Below are positions 43,309 through 53,217 of a DNA stretch of 64,000 nucleotides, one piece after another. Within the stretch, counting starts at the first letter, position 1; every line of letters begins with the position of its first letter. The notes below the pieces were generated by a model that worked only from the letters and a program-made list of their open reading frames with translations, ran no database searches and was not told where the DNA came from. The position numbers and the translations under genes were made by a program. This DNA comes from an uncultured Lachnospiraceae bacterium (GTDB lineage Bacteria > Bacillota > Clostridia > Lachnospirales > Lachnospiraceae): contig CAJUFN010000009.1 of the NCBI GenBank assembly GCA_910585545.1, positions 28,304 through 92,303 on the forward strand. The letters run 5' to 3'.

Positions 43309-44493
43309 ATGATAGCAAAGAAAATGGAACATCTGGTAGCAAATAGTTCGGCAATCCGTGCCATGTTCGAAGAGGGGAACCGTCTTGCGGCAATTTACGG
43401 AAAAGAAAACGTGTTTGATTTTAGTCTTGGCAACCCAAATGTAGCGGCGCCGGAGGCGGTAAAACAGGCAATCTTAGAGATTTTGGAAGAAGATCCGCTT
43501 GCAGTGCATGGCTATACGAATAGTAATGCAGGTTACGAGGAAGTAAGAAAAGCAGTAGCAGATTCGCTCAATGAAAGATTTGGCACTGCATTTGCGTCAA
43601 AAAATATTACGATGACGGTAGGTGCAGCCGGAGGATTGAATGTGATCTTAAAGACGCTGCTCAATCCGGGCGACGAGGTCATCGTATTTGCCCCGTATTT
43701 TGGCGAGTACAGAAGTTATGTGGCCAATTTTGACGGCGTATTGGTGGAGATATCTCCGGATACGCAGACATTTCAGCCAAAGCTTGATGAATTCGAGGCA
43801 AAGATTACGCCGAAGACGAAGGCGGTTATCGTAAATACGCCGAATAATCCGACCGGGGTTGTTTATTCGGAAGAGACAATGAAAAAGATGGCTGCGATTA
43901 TGGAAGCAAAACAGGAAGAGTACAAAAGCGAGATTTATCTTATTTCTGATGAACCATATCGTGAGCTTGTGTACGATGGAGTAGAAGTGCCGTATCTTAC
44001 GAAATACTATGCAAATACGATCGTAGGATATTCTTACAGCAAATCTTTATCTTTGCCGGGAGAACGTATTGGATATCTTGTGATTCCGGATGAAGTAAAA
44101 GACAGTGAAGATGTGATTTCGGCGGCAAATGTGGCAAATCGGATTCTCGGGTTTGTCAATGCACCGACCTTACAGCAGAAAGTGATCGCAAAATGTCTTG
44201 ATGCAAAAACGGATATTACATATTATGACAGGAACAGAGAAACTCTCTATAACGGACTTTTGGAATGTGGATTTTCCTGCATCAAACCGGAAGGCGCCTT
44301 CTATCTGTTTATGAAAGCACCGATAGAAGATGAGAAGGAATTTTGCCAAGCGGCAAAGAAATACAATCTCTTGCTTGTGCCGGGAAGCTCCTTTGGATGC
44401 CCGGGATTCGTACGTCTTGCATATTGCGTAGCCTATGAGACGATCGTGAATGCGCTTCCGAAGTTCCAAGAGCTTGCAAAGGAATATTTTTAG
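43309..44493 (+). CDS. PLP-dependent aminotransferase (aspartate/class I type)
   Basis: A 394-residue fold-type-I aminotransferase. It has FSLGNPNVAAPEAVKQAI, NTPNNPTGVVYSEETM (~180) and the PLP lysine in YSYSKSLSLPGERIGY (~245). The C-terminal RLAYCVAYE has the substrate-binding Arg. The amino-acid specificity cannot be read directly; aromatic or aspartate substrates are both possible. AAGGAG precedes the start. It is followed at 37 bp by hisC. Confidence 0.9.
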   Translation: MIAKKMEHLVANSSAIRAMFEEGNRLAAIYGKENVFDFSLGNPNVAAPEAVKQAILEILEEDPLAVHGYTNSNAGYEEVRKAVADSLNERFGTAFASKNITMTVGAAGGLNVILKTLLNPGDEVIVFAPYFGEYRSYVANFDGVLVEISPDTQTFQPKLDEFEAKITPKTKAVIVNTPNNPTGVVYSEETMKKMAAIMEAKQEEYKSEIYLISDEPYRELVYDGVEVPYLTKYYANTIVGYSYSKSLSLPGERIGYLVIPDEVKDSEDVISAANVANRILGFVNAPTLQQKVIAKCLDAKTDITYYDRNRETLYNGLLECGFSCIKPEGAFYLFMKAPIEDEKEFCQAAKKYNLLLVPGSSFGCPGFVRLAYCVAYETIVNALPKFQELAKEYF

Positions 44494-44530
44494 AAGATAC
44501 AACAGAGGAGTTCACACAGGAGGAAGAAAA

Positions 44531-45586
44531 ATGAAGGAATTTGAAAAAAATATTCGCAAAGCAGAACCGTATGTTCCAGGGGAACAGCCACAGCGAAAAG
44601 TCATTAAATTGAATACGAATGAGAATCCATATCCTCCGGCGCCAGGAGTAGCAAAGGTATTAAAGGAGATGGATACAGATAAGATGCGTCTCTATCCGGA
44701 TCCGGCAGTGGGAAAGCTTGTAAAAGAACTTGCAGATTTTTATGGAGTGAACGAAAATCAGGTTTTCGTAGGTGTGGGTTCCGATGATGTGCTTGCAATG
44801 TGTTTTTTAACATTTTTTAATTCAGAGAAACCGATTTTATTTCCGGATCTTACGTATTCTTTTTATAAAGTATGGGCAGAATTATTTCATATTCCATACG
44901 AATGTCCAAAGTTGGATGAAGATTTTCGTATTAAGAGAGAAGATTATTACAAAGAAAATGGCGGTGTGATTTTTCCGAATCCGAATGCACCAACCAGTAT
45001 TTTTGAAGACCTTGCATTTGTGGAGGATATCCTGACACACAATCAGGATGTTGTTGTGATCGTGGACGAGGCATACGTTGATTTTGCGGGAAAATCAGCG
45101 ATGGAATTATTGGAAAGATATGAAAATCTGATCGTGGTTCAGACGTTTTCCAAAGCACGTTCCATGGCAGGTATGCGTATCGGATATGCGATTGGCAGCC
45201 CGCTTTTGATTGAATACTTAAATAATGCAAAGTATTCTTTCAATTCTTATACGATGAGTATCCCAGCGATTGACTGTGGTGTGGAAGCCGTCAAAGATAA
45301 AGCTTATTTTGAGGAGACGGTGCAAAAAATCATCGATACCAGAGAGTGGGCAAAAGAAGAGCTTAGCAAGTTGGGATTTTGGTTCCCGGATTCTAAGGCG
45401 AATTTCATCTTTGCAACGCATCCGGAATATAATGCGAAAGAACTTTTTGAGGCGCTCAAAGCTCATGATATCTATGTGCGTTATTTTGGCGGTGCAAGGA
45501 CAAAAGAGTATCTTCGCATTACGATTGGAACAAGAGAAGAGATGGAAGAATTATTTGCATTTCTTGGGGAATATATGCAAAGATAA
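44531..45586 (+). CDS. hisC: Histidinol-phosphate aminotransferase (HisC family)
   Basis: A 351-residue fold-type-I aminotransferase of the HisC group: KLNTNENPYPPAPGVAKVLK (~27), FPNPNAPTSI, VVDEAYVDFAG and the PLP lysine in QTFSKARSMAGMRIGY (~207). It normally converts imidazole-acetol phosphate and glutamate to histidinol phosphate. The other his genes are not nearby, so a role with aromatic amino acids is also possible. The ATG at 44531 follows AGGAGG. Confidence 0.85.
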   Translation: MKEFEKNIRKAEPYVPGEQPQRKVIKLNTNENPYPPAPGVAKVLKEMDTDKMRLYPDPAVGKLVKELADFYGVNENQVFVGVGSDDVLAMCFLTFFNSEKPILFPDLTYSFYKVWAELFHIPYECPKLDEDFRIKREDYYKENGGVIFPNPNAPTSIFEDLAFVEDILTHNQDVVVIVDEAYVDFAGKSAMELLERYENLIVVQTFSKARSMAGMRIGYAIGSPLLIEYLNNAKYSFNSYTMSIPAIDCGVEAVKDKAYFEETVQKIIDTREWAKEELSKLGFWFPDSKANFIFATHPEYNAKELFEALKAHDIYVRYFGGARTKEYLRITIGTREEMEELFAFLGEYMQR

Positions 45587-45590
45587 GGCG

Positions 45591-45620
45591 TTGACAGGAT
45601 AAAAGGATTTCTATTATAAT
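45591..45620 (+). promoter_or_regulatory. Promoter of the membrane-anchored hypothetical gene
   Basis: A perfect TTGACA (45591-45596) and TATAAT (45615-45620) are separated by 18 bp, just after the hisC stop codon. Confidence 0.75.
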
Positions 45621-45660
45621 TTTAATAGAAAAGAGAGGAAAACCGAAAGGATTTGTAGAT

Positions 45661-46119
45661 ATGATGATTGCAAAAAATGATGAGGAAAAGAGAAGCCGTG
45701 TCTTTGGAATAGTTACGATGGCATGTACGGTTTTAATTATTTTGATTGGCGCTTTTATGCTTATAAGGTTATTCACCGGCAATCCGATCGAGGGAATATG
45801 GAAAGGTGAGGATACTGATCTTGTGCTTACGATCAAAAAGGATATCATCGTGGCTGACTATGCAGAACTTCTGGGTGATACGGATGCAAAAGTAGAACTT
45901 TCTTATACGATGGATAAGGATGCAAAGACGCTTACCATCAAAACAGAGGATGAAAAGCTTCAGGAAGCAGCACAAGCATTAGGAGAGGGTATCGAAGAAA
46001 GCGGGTTAAAATCTGCGCTTGGTATGATTACGACAACATTTGAGTATAGTATGGAAGATGACCGGCTGACATTGACAGAGAGGGAATATGGAGAGCAGCT
46101 GGTATTTGTGAAAAAATAA
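45661..46119 (+). CDS. Unknown membrane-anchored protein
   Basis: A 152-residue protein. A short charged N-terminus (KNDEEKRSRVFG) is followed by one transmembrane helix (TMACTVLIILIGAFMLIRLF, ~17-36). The C-terminal extracytoplasmic domain is rich in beta-strand and acidic residues (NPIEGIWKGEDTDLVLTIKK, DDRLTLTEREYGEQLVFV). The pattern resembles small lipocalin-like DUF domains of Lachnospiraceae, but I do not recognise the family. Start codon 45661 or 45664. It is a single gene with its own promoter, ended by a hairpin of the palindromic repeat family. Confidence 0.75.
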   Translation: MMIAKNDEEKRSRVFGIVTMACTVLIILIGAFMLIRLFTGNPIEGIWKGEDTDLVLTIKKDIIVADYAELLGDTDAKVELSYTMDKDAKTLTIKTEDEKLQEAAQALGEGIEESGLKSALGMITTTFEYSMEDDRLTLTEREYGEQLVFVKK

Positions 46120-46250
46120 AGAATGTGCTTTCGCACATTCTTTTGTTATGATATAGGAAAGTTCGTACTTTCCTATATCATAAAACCCTCCGGGAGGATA
46201 CGCACTCGCGTGAGCGGAGGCAGTCAGCAAAAGCTGACCACGCTTTGTTA
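46118..46250. repeat. Dispersed palindromic repeat element, copy 3
   Basis: The hairpin AAAGAATGTGC-TTTC-GCACATTCTTT (46118-46143) is followed by a second, TTATGATATAGGAAAGT-TCGT-plus-complement (46146-46183, 17-bp perfect arms). CCTCCGGGAGG and GTCAGCAAAAGCTGAC follow. The first two hairpins and the following AAAC-CTCCG...GCACT segment match the element at 6105-6231, with the order of hairpins changed. Confidence 0.8.
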
Positions 46251-46286
46251 TTAGATGAATCAAAGAACGATGAAAGGGGTAAGACG

Positions 46287-47345
46287 ATGTTTCAAAGAAC
46301 AGACACGAAAGTAATTCAGATAGGAAATCGTAAGATCGGAGGCGGGCATCCGGTGGCAATCCAGTCTATGACAAACACCAAGACGGAAGAGGTACAAGCT
46401 ACGGTGGCGCAGATTTTAGAGTTGGAGGCAGCAGGGTGCGAGATTATCCGATGTGCCGTACCGACGATGGAGGCAGCGAAAGCTTTAAAGGAAATCAAAA
46501 AACAGATACATATTCCACTTGTTGCAGATATTCATTTTGACTATCGTCTTGCGATTGCGGCAATTGAGAATGGAGCGGATAAGATTCGTATCAATCCGGG
46601 CAACATCGGTGATATTTCCCGTGTAAGGGCAGTTGTGGAAAAGGCAAAAGAATACGGGGTGCCGATTCGTGTCGGGGTAAACAGCGGCTCGCTGGAAAAA
46701 GAACTGGTAGAAAAATATGGAGGCGTAACCGCAGAAGGAATTGTGGAAAGTGCGCTTGATAAAGTATGTATTATAGAAGAATTAGGTTACGACCAGATTG
46801 TGGTCAGCATTAAATCTTCGGACGTACTTATGTGTGTGCGCGCACATGAGCTTATTGCCAAGAAGTGTCCGTATCCACTGCATGTAGGAATCACAGAATC
46901 GGGAACGATTTTATCCGGAAATATCAAATCCTCTATCGGGCTTGGTATCATCTTGCATCAGGGTATCGGAGATACTATCCGTGTGTCCTTGACGGGAGCG
47001 CCGATTGAAGAAATTAAATCCGCAAAGCTGATTCTAAAAACCTTAGGGCTTCGAAAAGGCGGTATCGAAGTCGTATCTTGTCCGACCTGCGGAAGAACAA
47101 AGATTGATCTGATAGGTCTTGCGAATAAAGTGGAAGCAATGGTGGCAGATATTTCGCTCGATATTAAAGTCGCGGTTATGGGATGCGTCGTAAATGGTCC
47201 GGGAGAAGCGAAAGAGGCAGATATCGGAATCGCAGGAGGAATCGGTGAAGGATTGCTTATCAAAAAGGGCGAGATTATCAAGAAGGTAAAAGAAGAAGAA
47301 CTTTTGCCATGCTTAAGGGAAGAATTATTGAACTGGAAAGAGTAA
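46287..47345 (+). CDS. ispG: 4-hydroxy-3-methylbut-2-en-1-yl diphosphate synthase
   Basis: A 352-residue IspG (GcpE), the penultimate enzyme of the MEP isoprenoid pathway. It has HPVAIQSMTNTKTEEVQAT near the N-terminus, VADIHFDYRLAIAA and RINPGNIGD. The iron-sulfur cluster cysteines are in SCPTCGRTKID (~264-268) and GCVVNGPGEA (~299). The ATG at 46287 follows AAAGGGG. It is 6 bp upstream of polC. Confidence 0.96.
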   Translation: MFQRTDTKVIQIGNRKIGGGHPVAIQSMTNTKTEEVQATVAQILELEAAGCEIIRCAVPTMEAAKALKEIKKQIHIPLVADIHFDYRLAIAAIENGADKIRINPGNIGDISRVRAVVEKAKEYGVPIRVGVNSGSLEKELVEKYGGVTAEGIVESALDKVCIIEELGYDQIVVSIKSSDVLMCVRAHELIAKKCPYPLHVGITESGTILSGNIKSSIGLGIILHQGIGDTIRVSLTGAPIEEIKSAKLILKTLGLRKGGIEVVSCPTCGRTKIDLIGLANKVEAMVADISLDIKVAVMGCVVNGPGEAKEADIGIAGGIGEGLLIKKGEIIKKVKEEELLPCLREELLNWKE

Positions 47346-47351
47346 GGGATT

Positions 47352-50300
47352 ATGACAAAGTTATTTTTTGAGGTGTTTCCGACGCTGCATGTGAAGGGGA
47401 ATCTTCTGACATTATTTGAAAATGTAGAAGTTCCCAAAGTGACGACAAACCGGGGAAGAACTCATCTGAAAATACATATATTTGCCACGCATTTGATTCA
47501 GAAAAAACAAATCCGTCAGATGGAGCAGGCGATAAAAGATCAGTTGTTTGGAATGACTCAGATTGATATTCGAATCGTAGAAAAATATCAGCTTTCCGGG
47601 CAGTATACGCCGGAGAATCTGCTGAATGAATATCGGGAAAGTATTCTTTATGAGCTTTCGGAGCATAGCATAATCGAGCGGAATATGTTTCAGAATGCAG
47701 CATATGCATTCCGGGATGGAAATATACTGATGCTGCAATTAGAAAACAGCATTGTGGCGAAGGGAAAGCAGGATGCAATCATAGAGCTTTTGAGGCAAAT
47801 TTACGAAGAGCGTTTTGGGATGCCGGTGCAGATTGAGGTGTCTTATACGGAAACGGATATGAATAAGCATAAAAAGCTAAATGAAATCCAGCTCCAACAA
47901 GAAGTCAATGCCATCGTAGAGAAGAATGCGGCGCTTCGCAAAGAACACAGAGAAGAACAAAAAGAAGAGCAGAAAGCCAAAAAAGAAGAGTCGGAAAAAA
48001 CAGCAGCGAAAAAGGACAATGGTTTCTCCGGTGCGAGAACATTCCAGAAGAGAGATTACTATCCTGCGAAACGAGATGATGATCCGAATCTTATCTATGG
48101 AAAGAATTTTGATGATGAGACAATCGAATTAAAAGAAGTGCAAGGAGAGATGGGCGAGATCACGATCCGAGGACAGATTATCAGCTTTGATACGAGGGAG
48201 ATCCGCAACGAAAAGACGATTCTTATGTTCGCTGTCACGGATGACACGGATACGATTATGGTAAAAATGTTCGTGAGAAATGAACATCTGCCGGAGATTA
48301 TTTCCGAGCTTAAGAAGGGCGTTTTTGTAAAATTAAAAGGTGTGACGACCATTGATAGATTTGACAGTGAACTGACGATTGCATCCGTTGTGGGAATCAA
48401 GAGGGCTGCAAATTTTCGTGTGCCGAGAAAGGATACTTATCCGGAGAAGCGAGTAGAACTTCATTGTCATACGAAGATGAGCGACATGGATGGAGTATCC
48501 GAGGTCTCGGACATCGTAAAGCGCGCCCATGATTGGGGGCATAAAGCCATTGCAATCACCGACCATGGCGTGGTACAGGCCTTTACCGACGCGAATCATT
48601 ATATCGAAAGACTTGATAAAGAGGATCCGTTCAAGGTGATTTATGGAGTAGAGGGATATTTGGTGGATGATTTAACGGAGATTGCGGTCAATGCATCGGA
48701 CGAATCATTAGATGATACCTATGTGGTGTTTGACATTGAGACGACAGGATTTAGTTCGATCAAAGATAAGATTATCGAGATAGGTGCGGTAAAGGTTGAA
48801 GGCGGAGAGATCACAGAAGAGTTCAGTACCTTTGTCGATCCCGGTATTCCGATTCCATTTCAGATTACGAAGCTTACCAGCATCACCGATGAGATGGTGA
48901 TGGATGCACCGAGTATAGAGGAAGTGCTGCCGCAGTTTTTGGAATTTGTAAAAGGGGCAGTATTGGTCGCTCACAATGCAGGGTTCGACGTAGGATTTAT
49001 CGAGCAGAACTGCCGTTATCAAGATATTGTACCGGATTTTGTGTCAGTAGATACGGTAGCGCTCGCGCGGGTATTGATGCCAACCCTTTCCAAATATAAG
49101 CTGGACGCAGTGGCAAAAGCGTTGAATGTTTCTTTGCAAAGTCATCATCGTGCGGTAGATGACGCAGGAGCGACAGCGGAAATTTTCGTGAAATTTGTGG
49201 CAATGTTAAAGGAACGTGAGATTACAACCTTAAAAGGCGTAAATCAGTTTGGGAATCTCAATCCGAATGCGATCCGTAAACTGCCGACGTATCATGTGAT
49301 TATTCTGGCGGCAACGGATGAAGGACGTATTAATCTGTATCGTCTGGTATCGATGTCACATTTGGAATATTACGGTAGAAGACCGCGCATTCCAAAGAGC
49401 GAGCTGAATCGTTACCGAAAAGGATTGATCGTAGGAAGCGCTTGTGAGGCGGGAGAATTATATCAGGCGCTTTTGAATAACAAGTCTGCGGAAAATATTG
49501 CCAAGATCGTAGATTTCTATGATTATCTGGAGATTCAGCCGCTTGGCAACAATGCGTTTATGATAGAAAGTGAACGCGTCAGCATGGTACAGTCCATGGA
49601 GGATATCAAAGACCTGAACCGACGGATCGTGAAGCTTGGAGAGGAATTCAAAAAGCCGGTGGTTGCTACGTGCGACGTACATTTTCTGGATCCGAAGGAT
49701 GAGATGTATCGAAGAATTATCATGGCCGGGAAGGGATTTGCAGATGCGGATACCCAACCTCCGCTGTATCTTAGGACTACGGAGGAAATGTTAGAGGAAT
49801 TTGCATATCTTGGCTCTAAAAAGGCGCATGAAGTCGTGATTGATAATCCGAATCTTATCGCAGACATGGTGGAGAAGATTGCTCCGGTCCGTCCGGATAA
49901 ATGTCCGCCGGTCATTGAGAATTCCGATCAGACCTTGCGTAAGATTTGTTATGATAAGGCGCATAGTATGTATGGAGAAAAGCTGCCGTCGATTGTAACG
50001 GAGCGTTTGGAGAGAGAGCTGAATTCCATTATATCAAATGGGTTTGCGGTTATGTATATCATAGCGCAGAAGCTGGTGTGGAAATCAAATGATGATGGAT
50101 ATTTGGTAGGATCTCGTGGTTCTGTAGGATCGTCGTTCGTGGCGACGATGGCCGGGATTACAGAAGTAAATCCTTTGAGTCCCCATTATTATTGTAAGAA
50201 ATGCTTTTACAGTGATTTTGAGTCGGAGGAAGTGCGTAAGTTTGCGGGAGGCTGTGGATGGGATATGCCAGATAAGGTGTGCCCGGTGTGTGGAGAGCCA

Positions 50301-51812
50301 CTTGTCAAAGATGGATTTGACATTCCTTTCGAGACATTCCTTGGATTCAAAGGGAATAAGGAGCCGGATATCGACCTTAATTTCTCCGGTGATTATCAGA
50401 GTAATGCGCACAAATATACGGAAGTTATTTTTGGTGACGGGCAGACGTATCGTGCCGGAACGATTGGAACCCTTGCCGATAAGACGGCATTTGGATATGT
50501 AAAGAATTATTATGAGGAACGCAATAATAAAAAGCGAAACTGTGAGATTGACCGTATCGTACAGGGCTGTACGGGGATTCGCAGAAGTACCGGGCAGCAT
50601 CCGGGTGGAATTATTGTACTTCCGTTAGGAGAGGATATTAACTCTTTTACGCCGGTACAGCATCCGGCAAATGATATGAATACGGATATTGTGACGACCC
50701 ATTTTGATTATCATTCTATTGACCATAACTTGTTAAAGCTTGATATTCTCGGTCACGATGATCCGACCATCATCAAGATGTTAGAAGAACTGGTAGAGCA
50801 GCTTACCGGGGAGCCGTTTGATGCGAAAAAAATACGCTTGGATGATCCGGGAGTGATGTCTTTGTTTGCAGATACGAGTTCTCTTGGGATTAAGCCGGAA
50901 GATATCGATGGATGTCCGGTAGGATGTCTTGGAATTCCGGAGTTTGGAACCGAGTTTGTTATCCAGATGGTGGTCGATACAAAACCAAAGACATTATCAG
51001 ACCTGATACGTATTTCCGGTCTGTCTCACGGAACAGATGTATGGCTTGGCAATGCACAGGCTTTGATCGAGAGCGGAAAGGCAACGATTTCCACTGCGAT
51101 CTGTACCCGTGATGATATTATGACTTATCTTATCAATACCGGAATGGACAGTGAGCTTTCCTTTACGATCATGGAGAGTGTGCGTAAGGGAAAGGGCCTG
51201 AAACCGGAGTGGGAAGAGGCAATGCTCGCAGCAGGAGTGCCGGATTGGTATATCTGGTCTTGTAAGAAGATTAAATACATGTTCCCGAAAGCACATGCGG
51301 CGGCTTACGTTATGATGGCTTACCGTATTGCTTACTGTAAAGTGAATTATCCGCTTGCTTATTATGCAGCCTATTTCAGTATCCGTGCTACGGCATTTTC
51401 TTATGAGTTGATGTGTCAGGGAAAAGAAAAACTGAATTATTATATGAAAGACTATAAACGTCGTGCGGACAGCCTGACGCAAAAAGATCAGGCTACTTTA
51501 AAAGATATGAAGATCGTGCAGGAAATGTACGCCAGGGGATATGAATTTTTGCCGCTTGATATTTATCGCGCTAAGGCAACGAAGTTCCAGATCATTGATG
51601 GAAAATTAATGCCTCCGTTATCCAGTATCGAAGGTATGGGAGATAAAGCGGCTGATGCGGTGGAACTTGCGGCATTGGATGGGCCGTATCTGTCGAAAGA
51701 TGATTTCAGACAGAGAACAAAGGTGAGTAAGACCGTTATTGATTTGATGGCGGATCTTGGAATGTTTGGAGATTTGCCGGATTCTAATCAGCTGTCTTTG
51801 TTTGATTTGTGA
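47352..51812 (+). CDS. polC: DNA polymerase III alpha subunit, PolC type
   Basis: A 1486-residue replicative polymerase of the Gram-positive type. Regions in order: N-terminal domains; a Lys/Glu-rich linker (~190-225); an OB fold (~265-360); PHP (LHCHTKMSDMDGV, ~372) interrupted by a 3'-5' exonuclease (VVFDIETTGFSSIKDKIIEI, ~457); PHP continued; a zinc finger with CKKC and CPVCGEPL (~948-985); and the catalytic palm (DIDLNFSGDYQ, ~1012). LSHGTDVW and KAHAAAYVMMAYRIAY lie in the fingers region. Length is normal. The start has only a weak AAGGG and lies 6 bp after ispG. Confidence 0.97.
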   Translation: MTKLFFEVFPTLHVKGNLLTLFENVEVPKVTTNRGRTHLKIHIFATHLIQKKQIRQMEQAIKDQLFGMTQIDIRIVEKYQLSGQYTPENLLNEYRESILYELSEHSIIERNMFQNAAYAFRDGNILMLQLENSIVAKGKQDAIIELLRQIYEERFGMPVQIEVSYTETDMNKHKKLNEIQLQQEVNAIVEKNAALRKEHREEQKEEQKAKKEESEKTAAKKDNGFSGARTFQKRDYYPAKRDDDPNLIYGKNFDDETIELKEVQGEMGEITIRGQIISFDTREIRNEKTILMFAVTDDTDTIMVKMFVRNEHLPEIISELKKGVFVKLKGVTTIDRFDSELTIASVVGIKRAANFRVPRKDTYPEKRVELHCHTKMSDMDGVSEVSDIVKRAHDWGHKAIAITDHGVVQAFTDANHYIERLDKEDPFKVIYGVEGYLVDDLTEIAVNASDESLDDTYVVFDIETTGFSSIKDKIIEIGAVKVEGGEITEEFSTFVDPGIPIPFQITKLTSITDEMVMDAPSIEEVLPQFLEFVKGAVLVAHNAGFDVGFIEQNCRYQDIVPDFVSVDTVALARVLMPTLSKYKLDAVAKALNVSLQSHHRAVDDAGATAEIFVKFVAMLKEREITTLKGVNQFGNLNPNAIRKLPTYHVIILAATDEGRINLYRLVSMSHLEYYGRRPRIPKSELNRYRKGLIVGSACEAGELYQALLNNKSAENIAKIVDFYDYLEIQPLGNNAFMIESERVSMVQSMEDIKDLNRRIVKLGEEFKKPVVATCDVHFLDPKDEMYRRIIMAGKGFADADTQPPLYLRTTEEMLEEFAYLGSKKAHEVVIDNPNLIADMVEKIAPVRPDKCPPVIENSDQTLRKICYDKAHSMYGEKLPSIVTERLERELNSIISNGFAVMYIIAQKLVWKSNDDGYLVGSRGSVGSSFVATMAGITEVNPLSPHYYCKKCFYSDFESEEVRKFAGGCGWDMPDKVCPVCGEPLVKDGFDIPFETFLGFKGNKEPDIDLNFSGDYQSNAHKYTEVIFGDGQTYRAGTIGTLADKTAFGYVKNYYEERNNKKRNCEIDRIVQGCTGIRRSTGQHPGGIIVLPLGEDINSFTPVQHPANDMNTDIVTTHFDYHSIDHNLLKLDILGHDDPTIIKMLEELVEQLTGEPFDAKKIRLDDPGVMSLFADTSSLGIKPEDIDGCPVGCLGIPEFGTEFVIQMVVDTKPKTLSDLIRISGLSHGTDVWLGNAQALIESGKATISTAICTRDDIMTYLINTGMDSELSFTIMESVRKGKGLKPEWEEAMLAAGVPDWYIWSCKKIKYMFPKAHAAAYVMMAYRIAYCKVNYPLAYYAAYFSIRATAFSYELMCQGKEKLNYYMKDYKRRADSLTQKDQATLKDMKIVQEMYARGYEFLPLDIYRAKATKFQIIDGKLMPPLSSIEGMGDKAADAVELAALDGPYLSKDDFRQRTKVSKTVIDLMADLGMFGDLPDSNQLSLFDL

Positions 51813-51903
51813 TTTTTCAAATTAATGCTTTAAATTGGAAAAGTAATGTGGTATGATAAAACAAGTGCTAGTAAATTTTGAGAGTAACAAGGAGGAGACG
51901 TTT

Positions 51904-53214
51904 ATGATCTGGGCAAAAGAGGAAACACTGCCAAGAGAAGAATTGGAAAAGATACAGCTTACGCGCCTGAAGGAGACAGCGGCTTATATTTATGAGAAGG
52001 TTGCTCCGTATCGTGCGAAGATGGACGAAGCAGGTGTGAAGCCGGAAGACATACAAAGTCTTGATGATTTGAAGAAATTACCGTTTACATATAAAGCAGA
52101 TTTTAGAGATAATTATCCGATGGGATTATTTGCAGTTGATAAAAAAGAGTTAGTAAGATTTCATGCAAGTTCCGGAACCACGGGAAAACCGACCTTGGTT
52201 GGCTATACAAGGAATGACCTCGAGATGTGGCTTAACAACGTAGCAAGAATCGCATGCATGGGAGGGGCAACGGCAGATGATGTTGTACAGATTTCTTTTG
52301 GATATGGAACGTTTACCGGAGCGTTAGGATTGCACGGAGGTCTTGAGAAGGTTGGAGCGAGTGTGATTCCGATGTCTTCCGGCAATACGAATAAACAGAT
52401 TATGTTCTTGCAGGATATGGGGGTAACCCTTTTGGTAGCGACCCCGTCTTATGCATTGCATCTGGGCGAGGAGATCAGAAGAAGAGGACTCGATCCGCAG
52501 AAAGACTTAAAAGTTCGTATCGGCTTATTTGGAGGCGAGGGTATGACAGAACCGATGCGCGATGAGATGCATCGTGTATGGGGAGACAGCTTTTTCTGTA
52601 CTCAGAACTATGGTATGAGCGAACTTTGCGGACCAGGCGTAGCAGGAGAATGCGAGGCATTACAGGGAATGCACATCAATGAAGACTGGTTCATTCCGGA
52701 AATCATTGATCCAAAGACCGGGGAAGTGCTTCCATCTGGAGAACGAGGGGAGCTTGTAATCACTTGTCTTGGAAAAGAAGCGATCCCGTTGATTCGTTAC
52801 CGTACCGGAGATATGACAAGATTATTCTATGAGCCATGTTCTTGCGGAAGAACGACTTGCAGAATGGAAAATCTATCCGGACGTGCGGATGATATGCTCG
52901 TTGTCCGCGGTGTTAATGTATTCCCGACGCAGATCGAGGAAGTATTGCTGAAGATTGAAGAAATCGGACCTCATTATGAGATTTTGGTAGAACGTAAGAA
53001 CCGTCTTGATGTCATGACGATTACCGTAGAACTTGTAGATGACAGATTGCTTGACAGTTATACAAAATTAAGTGCTTTAGAGCAGAAGATTAAGGCAGGG
53101 CTGAAATCACAGCTTGGTTTGGCAACACAGATTAAGCTGGTAGCGCCGAATTCTCTGCAGCGTTTCGAAGGAAAAGCAAAGAGAGTGACAGATTTACGAA
53201 AGGATGGACTATAA
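51904..53214 (+). CDS. Phenylacetate-CoA ligase family protein
   Basis: A 436-residue adenylate-forming enzyme of the PaaK group. It has the P-loop FHASSGTTGKPTLVGYT (~80), FGYGTFTGALGLHGGLE, NYGMSELCGPGVAGECE and RYRTGDMTRLF. It activates aryl acids to CoA thioesters. In this operon it probably pairs with IorAB: aromatic 2-oxoacids are oxidised to aryl-acetyl-CoA, and the ligase links arylacetates and CoA, possibly with ATP gain. The ATG at 51904 follows AAGGAGGAG. The next gene is 3 bp downstream. Confidence 0.92.
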   Translation: MIWAKEETLPREELEKIQLTRLKETAAYIYEKVAPYRAKMDEAGVKPEDIQSLDDLKKLPFTYKADFRDNYPMGLFAVDKKELVRFHASSGTTGKPTLVGYTRNDLEMWLNNVARIACMGGATADDVVQISFGYGTFTGALGLHGGLEKVGASVIPMSSGNTNKQIMFLQDMGVTLLVATPSYALHLGEEIRRRGLDPQKDLKVRIGLFGGEGMTEPMRDEMHRVWGDSFFCTQNYGMSELCGPGVAGECEALQGMHINEDWFIPEIIDPKTGEVLPSGERGELVITCLGKEAIPLIRYRTGDMTRLFYEPCSCGRTTCRMENLSGRADDMLVVRGVNVFPTQIEEVLLKIEEIGPHYEILVERKNRLDVMTITVELVDDRLLDSYTKLSALEQKIKAGLKSQLGLATQIKLVAPNSLQRFEGKAKRVTDLRKDGL

Positions 53215-53217
53215 AAT

